Assembly: GCA_001784175.1 (NCBI GenBank) | Contig: MFPR01000017.1 | Location: forward strand, 150,975-214,974 | Direction: 5' to 3' | DNA length: 64,000 nucleotides | Origin: Candidatus Lindowbacteria bacterium RIFCSPLOWO2_12_FULL_62_27 | Lineage (GTDB): Bacteria; Lindowbacteria; 2-12-FULL-62-27 | In this document: positions 16,682 through 25,104 of the stretch, one piece after another | How positions within the stretch are numbered: position 1 is the first letter of the stretch | How the letters are laid out: the number at the start of each line of letters is the position of its first letter | Notes under the pieces: generated by a model | Databases searched by the model: none | What the model saw: only the letters and a program-made list of their open reading frames with translations | Told to the model about the DNA's origin: nothing | Position numbers and translations under genes: made by a program

Positions 16682-18048
16682 GCAAGTGCCGTCGCAGTAT
16701 TTTACGGCGGATCCCTCTATCCGTACCACATATCCTGATGGCTGATAATATCCTGTAAGGTTTAATTGACGAATTAGCAGGCTATTTTGATGTGCTACCG
16801 CCATCCTGACTTGAGTGTTGGGTGTCCTTGTCCACGTACTCGTGCATGGAGGCTGGATCGTTGTCTGGTTTTTTCTCTCGCCTGGCATAGCTTTAATACC
16901 CGCCGCACGAGGTTTATAGATTTTTTTCGTCGCAGTAATGCTTGGATGCCAATCTTGCAGTTTTTTTTCCGTGCATGTAGCTAACTGCCGGCTTTTGGCG
17001 GTCATCCGAGGGGGGCAACGAGCATCTCGTTAAAGCTGCAAGTAGCAATTGTGCCCGGTTGCGGCAATAAATAGAGTGGTTTCATGACTCGTTGACGTCT
17101 CGCAATCATGTGCGGCTACTTTAGATCTGCTTGAAGATATTTGTGCGCCTCTGATTGCCAATCTGCTTGAGGATGGGGCTAGAGACAGCGCTAATGTCCC
17201 TCTATTTGTCATGAATCGTTTCGCCGGCCTTCCCTGTGTACCAGCGGTGCTGTGTATGGAATATCAGGGATGTTTGTAAATACGCGTTTCGTTAGGGTGA
17301 GGCCCCTGCGGGACTGCGGCGGGCGTCAGTACACCCACCGATGTTGCGAATTGATGGGTTGCTGGGTGATGTTTTACATCGGCCGCCAAAAATTTTTTCG
17401 TTTTGCAGGATGCGGGATTTACCGGCGGATGGGTGGCTGTGGCTTTAGCGGGGTGGTTCATGTGCGTGGAGGCGGGTCGGGAAATATTTTTCCTGTCGCT
17501 TGAAGTAGAGGCGTGCAGATGGCGGGTACACGTAGGCCAGTTGGCCAGGGCGGGGTGCAGATGGTGAAAACCAGTCAAAGACCCCCCATCCCGGCCTTCC
17601 CCCACAAGGGGGGAAGGAGGAGTACTTCTGAAGACATGTGAAAGGCAGATGCTTAGCGGTTACTTGAGGCACTCCATTTCGCTCGAGGGTGAGCGGGCGC
17701 GGGTAGGGTCTGATTCCGTGTTTGGTGGAGGACGTGTATTTCGTTTCGAGTGGTTGCTTGAACAGGGCGCAGACGATCTCTCTTCCGATCGGATCGGCCA
17801 TCCGCTTTGACTGGGAGGCCTTCAGCAATCGGGCCTGAGCGCGGTTTTGAGTTAATGTCGGCAAAATTTTTTCCACCCGGTCGGCTTAAAAAGAGATTCC
17901 GGCGGCGTTTTGGCCTCGCGGGCGCGCTCTCAGTGTATGAACGTTTTCAATGAGCTGTGACCAGTCCTGTTCGTCGGTTCCTGTTGTTGATGTTCGTTGT
18001 GACTTGCAGTTGAAGACCCGGGCCGGGATTGCCCCCGGCCCACCAACC
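16682..18048. other. Gene-poor, lower-GC interval
   Basis: These 1.37 kb contain only short, overlapping, low-complexity reading frames with no recognisable domain, coding bias or ribosome-binding sites. Base composition is visibly less GC-rich and T runs are frequent (16920s, 16960s, 17390s). The only recognisable element is the palindromic repeat at 17581-17620. It may be decayed DNA, an unrecognised RNA gene region or an acquired fragment. Confidence 0.5.
17581..17620. repeat. Interspersed palindromic repeat, copy 2, intergenic
   Basis: This is the same 40-bp C-block/hairpin/G-block unit as at 14305-14345, including CCCCCACAAGGGGGG. It lies in the gene-poor interval with no coding role. 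Confidence 0.75.
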
Positions 18049-18324
18049 TTAGATCCGGGCGCGGCTGGCCTTGTCAAAAGGCATGCCGTGGGTCTTCTTG
18101 TGTCCCAGGAGCGCTTGTTTCAGAATCTGAGTAAGCGACTTGCTCATGACCAACACCGGTTTCTGGCTGATCGATACGAACAACTGTATCGGCACGGCGA
18201 GCAAATTGATGGTCGTCTGCGTCGTCTGAAGCTTTGTCTTCTTTGCGTTAATGCTCGCATCAGCCGGAGTGGTAGTGGCTAGAGCAAACAGGATCATCGT
18301 CACCAAAAGCAGGGCTCGTGTCAT
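18049..18324 (-). CDS. Small secreted protein of unknown function
   Basis: A 91-residue product is read from the ATG at 18324, favoured over ATG 18330 or 18339 because GGAGG lies 8 nt upstream. Residues 1-24 form a signal peptide (M-T-R-A-L-L-L-V-T-M-I-L-F-A-L-A then T-P-A-D-A-S). The mature part is Lys/Thr/Gln-rich and amphipathic (Q-T-T-Q-T-T-I-N-L-L-A-V-P-I) and predicted helical. No family is recognised. It has its own promoter and a dyad in the leader, so it is probably a real, regulated gene despite its size. Confidence 0.6.
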   Translation of the reverse strand: MTRALLLVTMILFALATTTPADASINAKKTKLQTTQTTINLLAVPIQLFVSISQKPVLVMSKSLTQILKQALLGHKKTHGMPFDKASRARI

Positions 18325-18354
18325 TGCCATCTCCTCCACGAATGGCTGTCATTC

Positions 18355-18371
18355 GAACTGCAACGCAGTTC
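18355..18371 (-). promoter_or_regulatory. Perfect 7-bp dyad in the leader of the small secreted protein gene
   Basis: GAACTGC at 18355-18361 and GCAGTTC at 18365-18371 are perfect inverted arms separated by 3 nt. The dyad lies between the predicted transcription start (about 18403) and the ATG (18324), so it could be an operator or an RNA hairpin. Confidence 0.45.
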
Positions 18372-18409
18372 GGTCCCTCCCTGCCTGTTCTCTTGGCTTG
18401 TTTGTCCAC

Positions 18410-18439
18410 AGTATACCGGGGGAATGTATGAAAATCCAA
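18410..18439 (-). promoter_or_regulatory. Predicted promoter of the small secreted protein gene
   Basis: On the minus strand TTGGAT (18439-18434), 18 nt, then TATACT (18415-18410). The -10 element is strong and the -35 weak. The implied leader is about 80 nt long. Confidence 0.45.
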
Positions 18440-18490
18440 TTTTTGTAATAAATTTGTGTAATTTTTTTTGCGCTGAGGGTATGCCGGGTC

Positions 18491-20629
18491 TTATTTCCGC
18501 CGCTGATCTGCCGTTTTCCTGATCCGCGCAATCGATTCGGTCGCGCGCCGGGTGTCGGGGTGGGCCGGGCCGAGGAGTTTGGTGAGGACGGTGGCGGCGC
18601 CGGCGTACATGGGTTCGGCTTTCTCGTTCAGGCCCTGGTGTTCATAGAATCGGCCGAGATGATTCAGGGTGTCGGCGACCTCCCGGTGGCTCGAGCCGAG
18701 GGTTTTTGCCTTGATGGCGAGCGCGCGAATAAAGAAGTCTTCCGCTTCCTTCAAGCGGCCGAGCGTTTCGCAGAGAAGGCCGAGCTTGTCCATGACCTCC
18801 GCCACTTTCGGATCGTTCATGCCAAATTTCGCGATCCGCATCGACAGCGACCGGCGATACAGTGCTTCGGCCCGGTCGACCCGGCCGTCCCGGAAGGAAA
18901 TCGTCGCGAGATTGTAGCTCAGTTGGGAGAACACTTCCGAGCGGTCCTCGAAGGGGTCCTGCAGGTAGATGTCCATGGTACGTTCCAAGAGGGGCAAGGC
19001 CTCCGCAAACCGGCCGTTTTCGGCGTAGAACGTGCCCAGGCTGTACAGACAGACGGAGGTCCGGGGATGGTTTGGCCCCAGCGATTTTTCAAAGATGGAC
19101 AGCGCCCGCTTGAGCAGGGACTCCACGCCGGTTTTCCGGCCCATTCCCATCCGGAAATCCGCGAGCATGTGGAGGCTTTCCCCGACGTCCGGATGGTCCG
19201 GTCCCAGCGTTTTCTCCCGGTAGGCCGCCAGGCGCGTGACGAGCGGCTCGGCCTTTGTGTCCTCGAGATTGGTCATGTAGTTGCGCGTCAGGGCGGTCAG
19301 GCTTTCCACCACCGCCGGGTGTTCCGGGCCGAACAGTTTCTCGCGGATGTCAAGGGATTGCTTGAAGTACTTTTCGGCCTTGCGCGTGTCGAGGAGCTGC
19401 TCGTGGAATAAACCCAACCGGTATCGCGCGCCCGCGACCTCCGCGTGGGTTTTGCCCAGCACGTCCTCGCGCATCTTCAGGGCCGACAGGAACAGGGTTT
19501 CGGCCTCGTCCATGCGCCGCATGAACTGGTAGAGTCCGGCCAGTCCCTCGACTGCGGCGGCCACCGCCGGGCTCCGCTTGCCGGTCAACTTTTCCCGCAT
19601 GGCGATCGCCGATTTGTACAGCCGCTCGGACTCCGACAGGTCGTTGCTGCGGTACAGGTCCGCAAGATGCATCAGGCTCTCCGCGACTTTCAGATGGTCC
19701 GGCCCGTAAGTTTCCCGGCGGATCGCGAGCGCTTGGGAGAGTCGGCGGTAGGCGGAGGCGTATCTTTCGCGCGAAATATCGGCGCTGCCGAGCAAGTCCA
19801 GCGCGTCGGCCGATTGCGGTTCCGCGGCCGGCGTCAGGGCGGGCGCCGCGGCGGCGGCCGGCGTTATTTTGCGCGGGCGCGGCCCGACCGCCGGAATATC
19901 GAAGACGAGCCATGTGTCGGTCGGCGCCTCCAGAGCCGCGGCCATCGGGGCATGGGCCTTGGCGATGAACTGAATCCCGGAGTGGGCGTTGCCTGGCGGG
20001 TAGGTCGAATCCTCGAACACGGCGGTCCGGTCGAACCAGACGCCGGTGTCGAAGGTGGCGGTGATCCGGTGCCGGCCGCCGATCCCGTGGCGGATGGAGA
20101 TTTTCCGGATGGCGTGGACCGGGTTGGCGGGCAGCCACGCGTTGCCGAGCATTTCGATCCAGCCCGTGTCCATCCGATAAAAAATCATCTCGTTCGTCCC
20201 GTCCCCGTGCCGGAGCAGCCGCAGGACGTATCCGTTGCGGGCGCCCCGATACGAGTTGGACTTGGCGCCGTACGGCAGCGGAGGGAAGGCGAGTCCGCCT
20301 CCGTCGGCGAGGGCGTAGCTGATGAAAAGCGAATTGGACATCTCAAACCCGCAGCCGAGCAGATTCATCTCGATGACGCGCTCGTCGATGTCCACAACGC
20401 TTGGGGGCAGCCAGCACTCGATCCCGTTCGGCGGTGAATTGGGCATCGCGGAGTAGGTCAGAACGAGGCTGCCGTTGCGGAAGGTATGGGCCGAAAACCG
20501 CGTGTCGAACAGGTCGCGATTCGAGGTTACGGGCGTGTCAAACGTCTCACGCAAAAGCGGCGCCGCCGAACATTCGATGGCCAGGAGCGCCGCACATACG
20601 ACAACCGCGCCGCGTGTCATGCGTGTCAT
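18491..20629 (-). CDS. Secreted tetratricopeptide-repeat protein (kinesin-light-chain-like repeats)
   Basis: The 712-residue protein starts with a signal peptide (residues 1-22, ending E-C-S-A-A). Residues 25-250 look like a beta-rich lectin or jelly-roll module. From about 275 to 700 there are roughly ten TPR units of about 42 residues, with the kinesin-light-chain pattern L-G-P-D-H-P-x-V-x-x-S-L, A-E-x-L-Y-x-x-A-L and similar. Such repeats form protein-protein scaffolds. Being exported, it is probably periplasmic or surface-exposed. No enzyme motif is visible and the partner is unknown. Confidence 0.85.
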   Translation of the reverse strand: MTRMTRGAVVVCAALLAIECSAAPLLRETFDTPVTSNRDLFDTRFSAHTFRNGSLVLTYSAMPNSPPNGIECWLPPSVVDIDERVIEMNLLGCGFEMSNSLFISYALADGGGLAFPPLPYGAKSNSYRGARNGYVLRLLRHGDGTNEMIFYRMDTGWIEMLGNAWLPANPVHAIRKISIRHGIGGRHRITATFDTGVWFDRTAVFEDSTYPPGNAHSGIQFIAKAHAPMAAALEAPTDTWLVFDIPAVGPRPRKITPAAAAAPALTPAAEPQSADALDLLGSADISRERYASAYRRLSQALAIRRETYGPDHLKVAESLMHLADLYRSNDLSESERLYKSAIAMREKLTGKRSPAVAAAVEGLAGLYQFMRRMDEAETLFLSALKMREDVLGKTHAEVAGARYRLGLFHEQLLDTRKAEKYFKQSLDIREKLFGPEHPAVVESLTALTRNYMTNLEDTKAEPLVTRLAAYREKTLGPDHPDVGESLHMLADFRMGMGRKTGVESLLKRALSIFEKSLGPNHPRTSVCLYSLGTFYAENGRFAEALPLLERTMDIYLQDPFEDRSEVFSQLSYNLATISFRDGRVDRAEALYRRSLSMRIAKFGMNDPKVAEVMDKLGLLCETLGRLKEAEDFFIRALAIKAKTLGSSHREVADTLNHLGRFYEHQGLNEKAEPMYAGAATVLTKLLGPAHPDTRRATESIARIRKTADQRRK

Positions 20630-20736
20630 GCCTGCATGGTATCACCGGTCCGCGCAAAAATCCTCCTTGACACTGCGCCGCAAGCCGGGCATCATGCAGC
20701 AAGGGGCCGAGGCCAACCGGAGAGGGGAGCGTGGCG

Positions 20737-21330
20737 ATGAGCGTTCCAAGGACATTCATGACAATTCTGGCGTGTGCGGGCATGGCGTGCGCAGGTCTGC
20801 CGGCGGCGCTGGCGGAGGAAGACGGCGCATCGGGCGAGTGTCAGCCGGCGGTGGGGCGCGGCGCGAAAGGCAAGAGCGCGGGGCGCGGCGGCGCGGAGCG
20901 GGCCGGGCCTGACGTGCGCGTCGAGGGGCGCGAGGTGAGTCCGGACATGGACCGGACGTTTGAGATGTATCGGGACATGGATCGTGTGTTCGACCGCGTT
21001 CGATCGCGCAAGGCGCGGTCCGGCCGCAAGGTCCGGAAAGAGGACGGGCGGCGCGAGGAGCGGCGGGCGCGCGCGGGGGACGAGGAACGCGCCCGGCCCG
21101 GGCGCACGCGCCCCGAGGAGAAACAACTGGACGGACTGATTCGTGCCGACGTGGGCCGCGCGACCGGGTTTTCATCGGCGTCCGGGCCGTCGGATCTTGC
21201 GGATGAGCAGTTCTCGTCTTCGATCGGCAAATCGGGAGACGAGGCGCATGCCTTTGTCCGCCGGGCCGCCCAGTGGGGCGTGCCATTTCTGCCGGCGGAT
21301 CTCGCGAAAAAGCTGGGTTACACGCCTTAA
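20737..21330 (+). CDS. Secreted highly charged protein of unknown function
   Basis: The 197-residue product is read from ATG 20737; GTG 20731 is possible, but GGGGAG lies 7 nt before the ATG. A signal peptide is clear (M-T-I-L-A-C-A-G-M-A-C-A-G-L-P-A-A-L-A). The mature protein is dominated by Arg, Glu, Asp and Gly and is probably disordered from about 30 to 130. It ends in a short ordered tail (F-V-R-R-A-A-Q-W-G-V-P-F). No homologue is recognised. High Arg/Gly content in a high-GC strand can mimic coding, but the signal peptide and SD argue that it is real. Confidence 0.6.
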   Translation: MSVPRTFMTILACAGMACAGLPAALAEEDGASGECQPAVGRGAKGKSAGRGGAERAGPDVRVEGREVSPDMDRTFEMYRDMDRVFDRVRSRKARSGRKVRKEDGRREERRARAGDEERARPGRTRPEEKQLDGLIRADVGRATGFSSASGPSDLADEQFSSSIGKSGDEAHAFVRRAAQWGVPFLPADLAKKLGYTP

Positions 21331-21366
21331 CCGGTACACCAATTTCGGACGGGGAGAAACGCCGGA

Positions 21367-21813
21367 ATGAGAGACTTCAAGCCTGTCTTCAAAGACATCG
21401 AGAAAGGTTTGTCGCGCCAGAAGTGGTTTGACGAAAACTGGCGGATTTACAACCGCGGTGTTTACATGCAGGTGTACAAGGAAAACTGGTTCAACGACAA
21501 CCAGGGCGGGATCCATTTCGAAACCTATGTCGAAAAATATGAGCTGGAGGAGAAGATCGTCCCGATCCATATGCACGTCGAGGACGATTTTCCGGAGAGC
21601 GCGGCGTTCATTCCGCGTTTTGTCGAGCGCGCTCGCGGAATCATCGAGGGCTGGAAAGGCTACAAGGTCTACGGGACCGGGTATCTCGTCTGCCAGCGCA
21701 AACTTCCGCTGGACCCCGGCGCGCTGGCGGGCCGGCTGCTGGAGGAGTTCGGCCGGCTGCAGAGTTTGGCTCCGGTGATCGATCAGACGATTCAGGACGT
21801 TCTGCAGGGATGA
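21367..21813 (+). CDS. Conserved-looking hypothetical protein coupled to a [2Fe-2S] protein
   Basis: This 148-residue soluble protein has no signal peptide. It is rich in aromatic residues (K-W-F-D-E-N-W-R-I-Y, Y-K-E-N-W-F-N-D-N-Q-G-G-I-H-F-E-T-Y) and has a charged central strand-loop (H-M-H-V-E-D-D-F-P-E). The E-T-Y followed by a conserved-looking D-D could be an endonuclease-like or ligand-binding core, but I do not recognise a family. Its stop overlaps the start of the ferredoxin-like gene as ATGA, so the two are translationally coupled. Confidence 0.6.
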   Translation: MRDFKPVFKDIEKGLSRQKWFDENWRIYNRGVYMQVYKENWFNDNQGGIHFETYVEKYELEEKIVPIHMHVEDDFPESAAFIPRFVERARGIIEGWKGYKVYGTGYLVCQRKLPLDPGALAGRLLEEFGRLQSLAPVIDQTIQDVLQG

Positions 21814-22220
21814 GCCAAACGGAGGTGTGGATGTGCTACGGGTGCTGTTGCGGCGTTGCGGCCGTCGACGTGCGGCATAGGCCGCGCCGCGAGCCCCTCG
21901 ACCGCATCCGGACCGCGATGGAGGTCCGGCTTCGCGAGGGGGGTTTGGGTGACGTCAGAATCCAGAAAACCGGCTGTCTGGGTCCGTGTTCGAAGGGCAA
22001 CATGGTGGTGGTCCATCGGCCGGGCGTGGAAGCGCATGTATTTCAGGGCGTGAACAACCAGCGGGTGGGCGTCGATGTGGCGGATTTCGCGATGGATATG
22101 GAGCGCCGGGGCTGGGGGTCCGAAGTTCCGGCGTCGCTCGACCCTCACGTGTACGGCACGGTCGCAGCAGACGAAGTCCCGCCGCCGCCGTCTCCGGAAC
22201 CTTACAAGGACCGGCATTAA
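21810..22220 (+). CDS. Thioredoxin-fold [2Fe-2S] ferredoxin-like protein
   Basis: This 136-residue protein has C9-Y-G-C12-C13-C14 and C56-L-G-P-C60, the spacing of thioredoxin-like [2Fe-2S] ferredoxins (Shethna-type, the fold also used by NuoE). A hydrophobic strand follows the second pair (N-M-V-V-V-H-R). The C-terminal 30 residues are Pro-rich. It would carry single electrons. It sits 130 bp upstream of nuoA on the same strand, in an operon region that lacks nuoE, nuoF and nuoG, so a link to complex I is plausible but unproven. Confidence 0.8.
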   Translation: MSQTEVWMCYGCCCGVAAVDVRHRPRREPLDRIRTAMEVRLREGGLGDVRIQKTGCLGPCSKGNMVVVHRPGVEAHVFQGVNNQRVGVDVADFAMDMERRGWGSEVPASLDPHVYGTVAADEVPPPPSPEPYKDRH

Positions 22221-22235
22221 GGAAACAACTTAACA

Positions 22236-22285
22236 ACTTACGGTCTGGCCCCAACATTCGACTTACGGTCTGGCCCCAACATTCG
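22236..22285 (+). repeat. Perfect tandem duplication of 25 bp upstream of nuoA
   Basis: Two identical 25-bp units (each beginning ACTTACGGTCTGGCCCCAAC) lie head to tail at 22236-22260 and 22261-22285. They end 3 bp before the predicted nuoA -35 element. They could be regulator sites, a recent slippage duplication, or a remnant of a mobile repeat. Confidence 0.85.
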
Positions 22286-22287
22286 GT

Positions 22288-22317
22288 TTGACTCCTGAGC
22301 TTGACCGGTGTTATTCT
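22288..22317 (+). promoter_or_regulatory. Predicted nuoA promoter
   Basis: TTGACT at 22288-22293, 18 nt, then TATTCT at 22312-22317. The ATG is 34 nt past the -10. A second TTGACC at 22301 could serve as an alternative -35. Confidence 0.35.
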
Positions 22318-22350
22318 CATCCCAATACGCGAACAACAAACTTTGAACTC

Positions 22351-22731
22351 ATGGGGGCGCTTGACGTGACGGAACAATACGCCATTGTGGCGGTGTTTAT
22401 CCTGATAGGGACGCTGATGGTCCTTGTGCCGCTGGTTCTCGGCCGGCTGGTGCGGCCGCACCATCCGTACGCGCAGAAGAATATGCCGTACGAGTGCGGG
22501 AAGGACCCGATGGGGGAGGCGCACAGCATGTTTGACATCCGGCTGTACGTGCTGATGCTGGCGTTTCTGATTTTCGACGTGGAGTTTGTGACGATCGTCC
22601 CGCCGATGCTGGTGCTGGGCAAGCTGGGACTGGTGGCGCTCTTGGAGGTGTTCGCCTTTGTCGGCGTTCTCCTTCTCGGTCTTGTATATCTGTGGCGGCA
22701 CGGGCATCTGGAGTGGGTCAAAAACATATGA
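22351..22731 (+). CDS. nuoA: NADH-quinone oxidoreductase subunit A
   Basis: A 126-residue membrane protein with three transmembrane helices is read from ATG 22351; a longer frame upstream would cross the promoter. The hallmark is the cytoplasmic loop around Y-E-C-G with K-D-P and the following F-D-I-R-L-Y, then F-L-I-F-D-V-E. NuoA sits at the junction of the quinone-binding peripheral arm and the membrane arm. It opens the 11-gene nuoABCDHIJKLMN operon; NuoC and NuoD are separate proteins here. Confidence 0.95.
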   Translation: MGALDVTEQYAIVAVFILIGTLMVLVPLVLGRLVRPHHPYAQKNMPYECGKDPMGEAHSMFDIRLYVLMLAFLIFDVEFVTIVPPMLVLGKLGLVALLEVFAFVGVLLLGLVYLWRHGHLEWVKNI

Positions 22732-22766
22732 GATTTTGGATTTTAGATTTTGGATTTTGGATTGGA
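22732..22766 (+). repeat. AT-rich low-complexity repeat between nuoA and nuoB
   Basis: The 35 bp contain repeats of GATTTTGG/GATTTTA, starkly AT-rich in a GC-rich operon. Units of this type recur as interspersed repeats in several bacterial lineages. It replaces the usual overlap or short spacer between nuoA and nuoB; the nuoB SD (GGAG) follows at its edge. Confidence 0.6.
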
Positions 22767-22776
22767 GAAAACATAT

Positions 22777-23433
22777 ATGGGGGTCCTTGAGTATAAATTC
22801 GAAGAGAACATCATACTGACCAAGGTTGACTGGTTGCTCAACTGGGCGCGCAAGTCGAGTCTCTGGCCGATGACGTTTGGCCTCGCGTGTTGCGCCATCG
22901 AGATGATGGCCACCGGCGCGAGCCGCTTTGACCTCGACCGGTTCGGCGCCGGCGCGTTTCGCGCGACGCCCCGCCAGTCCGACCTCATGATCGTCGCCGG
23001 CACCGTCACGCTCAAGATGGCGCCTTGCGTGCGGCGGCTCTACGACCAGATGCCGGAACCGCGCTACGTCATCGCGATGGGCGCCTGCACCATCGGCGGC
23101 GGGCCTTATGCGCTGCACGGGTACCACGTGCTGAAAGGCGTGGACCTCATCGTGCCCGTGGACGTCTACGTTCCAGGCTGCCCGCCCCGGCCCGAGGCGC
23201 TGATCGACGGCCTGCGAAAGCTTCAGGAGAAAGTCCAGAAGCAGGGCCTCCTGGCGCGGCCCGCGAAACCCGCCGCAAATGCCGGAGACCATGTCCTCGA
23301 GTACAGCCGGATGGACGGCGTGCGCCGGAAATGGGAGGAGACACAGAAGCACGGGGGTCTCACCCCGCAGGACGAGGAGGCGGCGGTCGAGGAACAGAAG
23401 AAGAAGGATAAAGAGGCCGTCGCCAAAGTTTAA
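22777..23433 (+). CDS. nuoB: NADH-quinone oxidoreductase subunit B (cluster N2)
   Basis: The protein has 218 residues from ATG 22777, with GGAG upstream. The N2 [4Fe-4S] ligands are visible: tandem C38-C39 in [12 protein letters not shown]104 in M-G-A-C-T-I-G-G, and C135 in P-G-C-P-P-R-P-E. It is longer than typical NuoB (about 160-180) because of a charged C-terminal extension rich in Lys/Glu from about 155 onward. It passes electrons from the peripheral arm to ubiquinone or menaquinone. Confidence 0.96.
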   Translation: MGVLEYKFEENIILTKVDWLLNWARKSSLWPMTFGLACCAIEMMATGASRFDLDRFGAGAFRATPRQSDLMIVAGTVTLKMAPCVRRLYDQMPEPRYVIAMGACTIGGGPYALHGYHVLKGVDLIVPVDVYVPGCPPRPEALIDGLRKLQEKVQKQGLLARPAKPAANAGDHVLEYSRMDGVRRKWEETQKHGGLTPQDEEAAVEEQKKKDKEAVAKV

Positions 23434-23437
23434 CGAT

Positions 23438-23971
23438 ATGCCTTCCGTACTCTCCGCCTCCGGCCAGACGGCCGCCGATCAGACGAAAGCCAGGTATGGA
23501 GACGCGGTCCTGGAAATCCAGAAGTGCGCGACCGACGTAATTCTGAAAGTCGCGCCGGGCGCATGGGCGGAAGTCCATGCGTTCCTGAAAGGCCAGGGCT
23601 TTGACCTCCTGGTTTCGATTTGCGCGGTGGACTGGCCGAAGGAAAACAAGATGTGGGTCGTTTCGCATCTCTACGACCCGGAGGGCAGGCGGCGGATTTC
23701 GGTGAAGACGGAGTCGCCCCGGGACGCGGCCCGCGTGGACAGCCTGACGCCACTTTGGGCGGCGGCCAACTGGCATGAGCGCGAATGTTTTGATCTTTCG
23801 GGTGTCGTCTTCACGGGACACCCGGACCTCCGGCGGATTCTCTGCCCGGAGGATTGGGAGGGACACGCGCTCAGGAAGGATTACAAGGCCCCGGATTTTT
23901 ATCACGGCATCGCGAACAACGTGAACCTGATCGATCTCGACCACCGCCCGCCCATTCCGGAGATCGTGTGA
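23438..23971 (+). CDS. nuoC: NADH-quinone oxidoreductase subunit C
   Basis: The protein has 177 residues from ATG 23438. The 30-kDa subunit signature is present: V-S-I-C-A-V-D-W, the central H-L-Y-D-P-E-G-R-R, then W-H-E-R-E-C-F-D-L-S-G-V-V-F-T-G-H-P-D-L-R-R-I and E-D-W-E-G with L-R-K-D-Y. It is a peripheral-arm structural subunit. Its stop shares one base with the nuoD start (TGATG). Confidence 0.95.
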   Translation: MPSVLSASGQTAADQTKARYGDAVLEIQKCATDVILKVAPGAWAEVHAFLKGQGFDLLVSICAVDWPKENKMWVVSHLYDPEGRRRISVKTESPRDAARVDSLTPLWAAANWHERECFDLSGVVFTGHPDLRRILCPEDWEGHALRKDYKAPDFYHGIANNVNLIDLDHRPPIPEIV

Positions 23972-25104
23972 TGGTTGCTGTTGAGAAGGACGTCCGCACC
24001 GACGAGCTGGTCATCAACATGGGCCCGCAGCATCCGTCGACCCATGGCGTTCTCAGGGTCGTGCTCAAGACCGACGGCGAGATGTGTCTGGACGCGCAGC
24101 CCGACATCGGGTATCTGCACCGGTGCGCTGAAAAAATCGCCGAAAATCTTCCCTACGGCCAGTTCGTTCCCTACACCGACCGGATGGACTACGTGTCCGG
24201 CATGGGCTGCAACATGGGCTACTGCATGGCGGTGGAGCAGGTGGCGGGCATCCAGGTCCCGGAGCGGGGCGAGTGGCTGCGGGTCATCGTCACCGAACTC
24301 AACCGGATCGCGTCGCATCTTCTGGCGTTCGGCACCTACGGCCTGGACACAGGCGCGATCACGCCGTTTCTGTACGGATTCCGCGAGCGCGAGCTGGTGC
24401 TGGACCTGCTCGAGATGCTGTGCGGCGCGCGGTTGACGTACAGTTACATCCGGATCGGCGGCGTGGACGGGGACGTGCCGCCGGAGTTCATGGACAAATT
24501 GAAGGAGTTTCTGGATATCTTTCCGAAAAAAATCAGGGAATATAATAAATTGTTGACGTATAACCATATTTTCATGAAACGCACCGTTGGTGTCGGCGTG
24601 TTGCCGGCCGACGTCGCCATCGCCTACGGCGTGACCGGCCCGTGCCTTCGCGGGTCAGGCGTGCGGCAGGACGTGCGGCGGGACGAGCCGTATTCGGTTT
24701 ATCCGAAGCTCGAGTTCGACGTCCCGGTCGGCACCGACGAGCACGGGCCGATCGGCGACGCGTGGAACCGGTATTACATCCGGATCCGGGAGCTGGAGGA
24801 GAGCGCGAAGATTCTGAGGCAATGTGTGAAGATGATCTCGCCCGGGCCTGTCCTCGCGGAGAAGGTCGGCCGGGTGAAACCGCCGGCCGGGGCCGAGGCC
24901 TACACGCGGTCGGAAAACGCGCGCGGGGAACTCGGCTTTTACATCGTGAGCGACGGCACGATGACGCCGGCGCGGGTGAAGGTCCGCGCGCCGAGTTTTT
25001 CGAACATCAGCGTCTTGCCGGCGATCGTGCGGGGCCAGATGTTGGCGGACGTGGTGGCGATCATCGGAAGCTTGGACATCGTGCTTGGGGAGATTGATCG
25101 ATGA
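23971..25104 (+). CDS. nuoD: NADH-quinone oxidoreductase subunit D
   Basis: This 377-residue 49-kDa subunit starts at ATG 23971. It carries G-P-Q-H-P-S-T-H-G-V-L-R with the quinone-site His, Y-L-H-R-C-A-E-K, Y-T-D-R-M-D-Y-V, R-G-S-G and the C-terminal L-G-E-I-D-R that is a vestige of the hydrogenase metal-binding motif. NuoD forms the quinone cavity with NuoB and NuoH. It overlaps nuoH by ATGA. Confidence 0.97.
   Translation: MVAVEKDVRTDELVINMGPQHPSTHGVLRVVLKTDGEMCLDAQPDIGYLHRCAEKIAENLPYGQFVPYTDRMDYVSGMGCNMGYCMAVEQVAGIQVPERGEWLRVIVTELNRIASHLLAFGTYGLDTGAITPFLYGFRERELVLDLLEMLCGARLTYSYIRIGGVDGDVPPEFMDKLKEFLDIFPKKIREYNKLLTYNHIFMKRTVGVGVLPADVAIAYGVTGPCLRGSGVRQDVRRDEPYSVYPKLEFDVPVGTDEHGPIGDAWNRYYIRIRELEESAKILRQCVKMISPGPVLAEKVGRVKPPAGAEAYTRSENARGELGFYIVSDGTMTPARVKVRAPSFSNISVLPAIVRGQMLADVVAIIGSLDIVLGEIDR

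Noticed and set aside
16649-17876. Several short reading frames (60-143 codons) in the gene-poor interval
   Set aside because: No ribosome-binding sites, signal peptides or domains; one of them simply translates the palindromic repeat.
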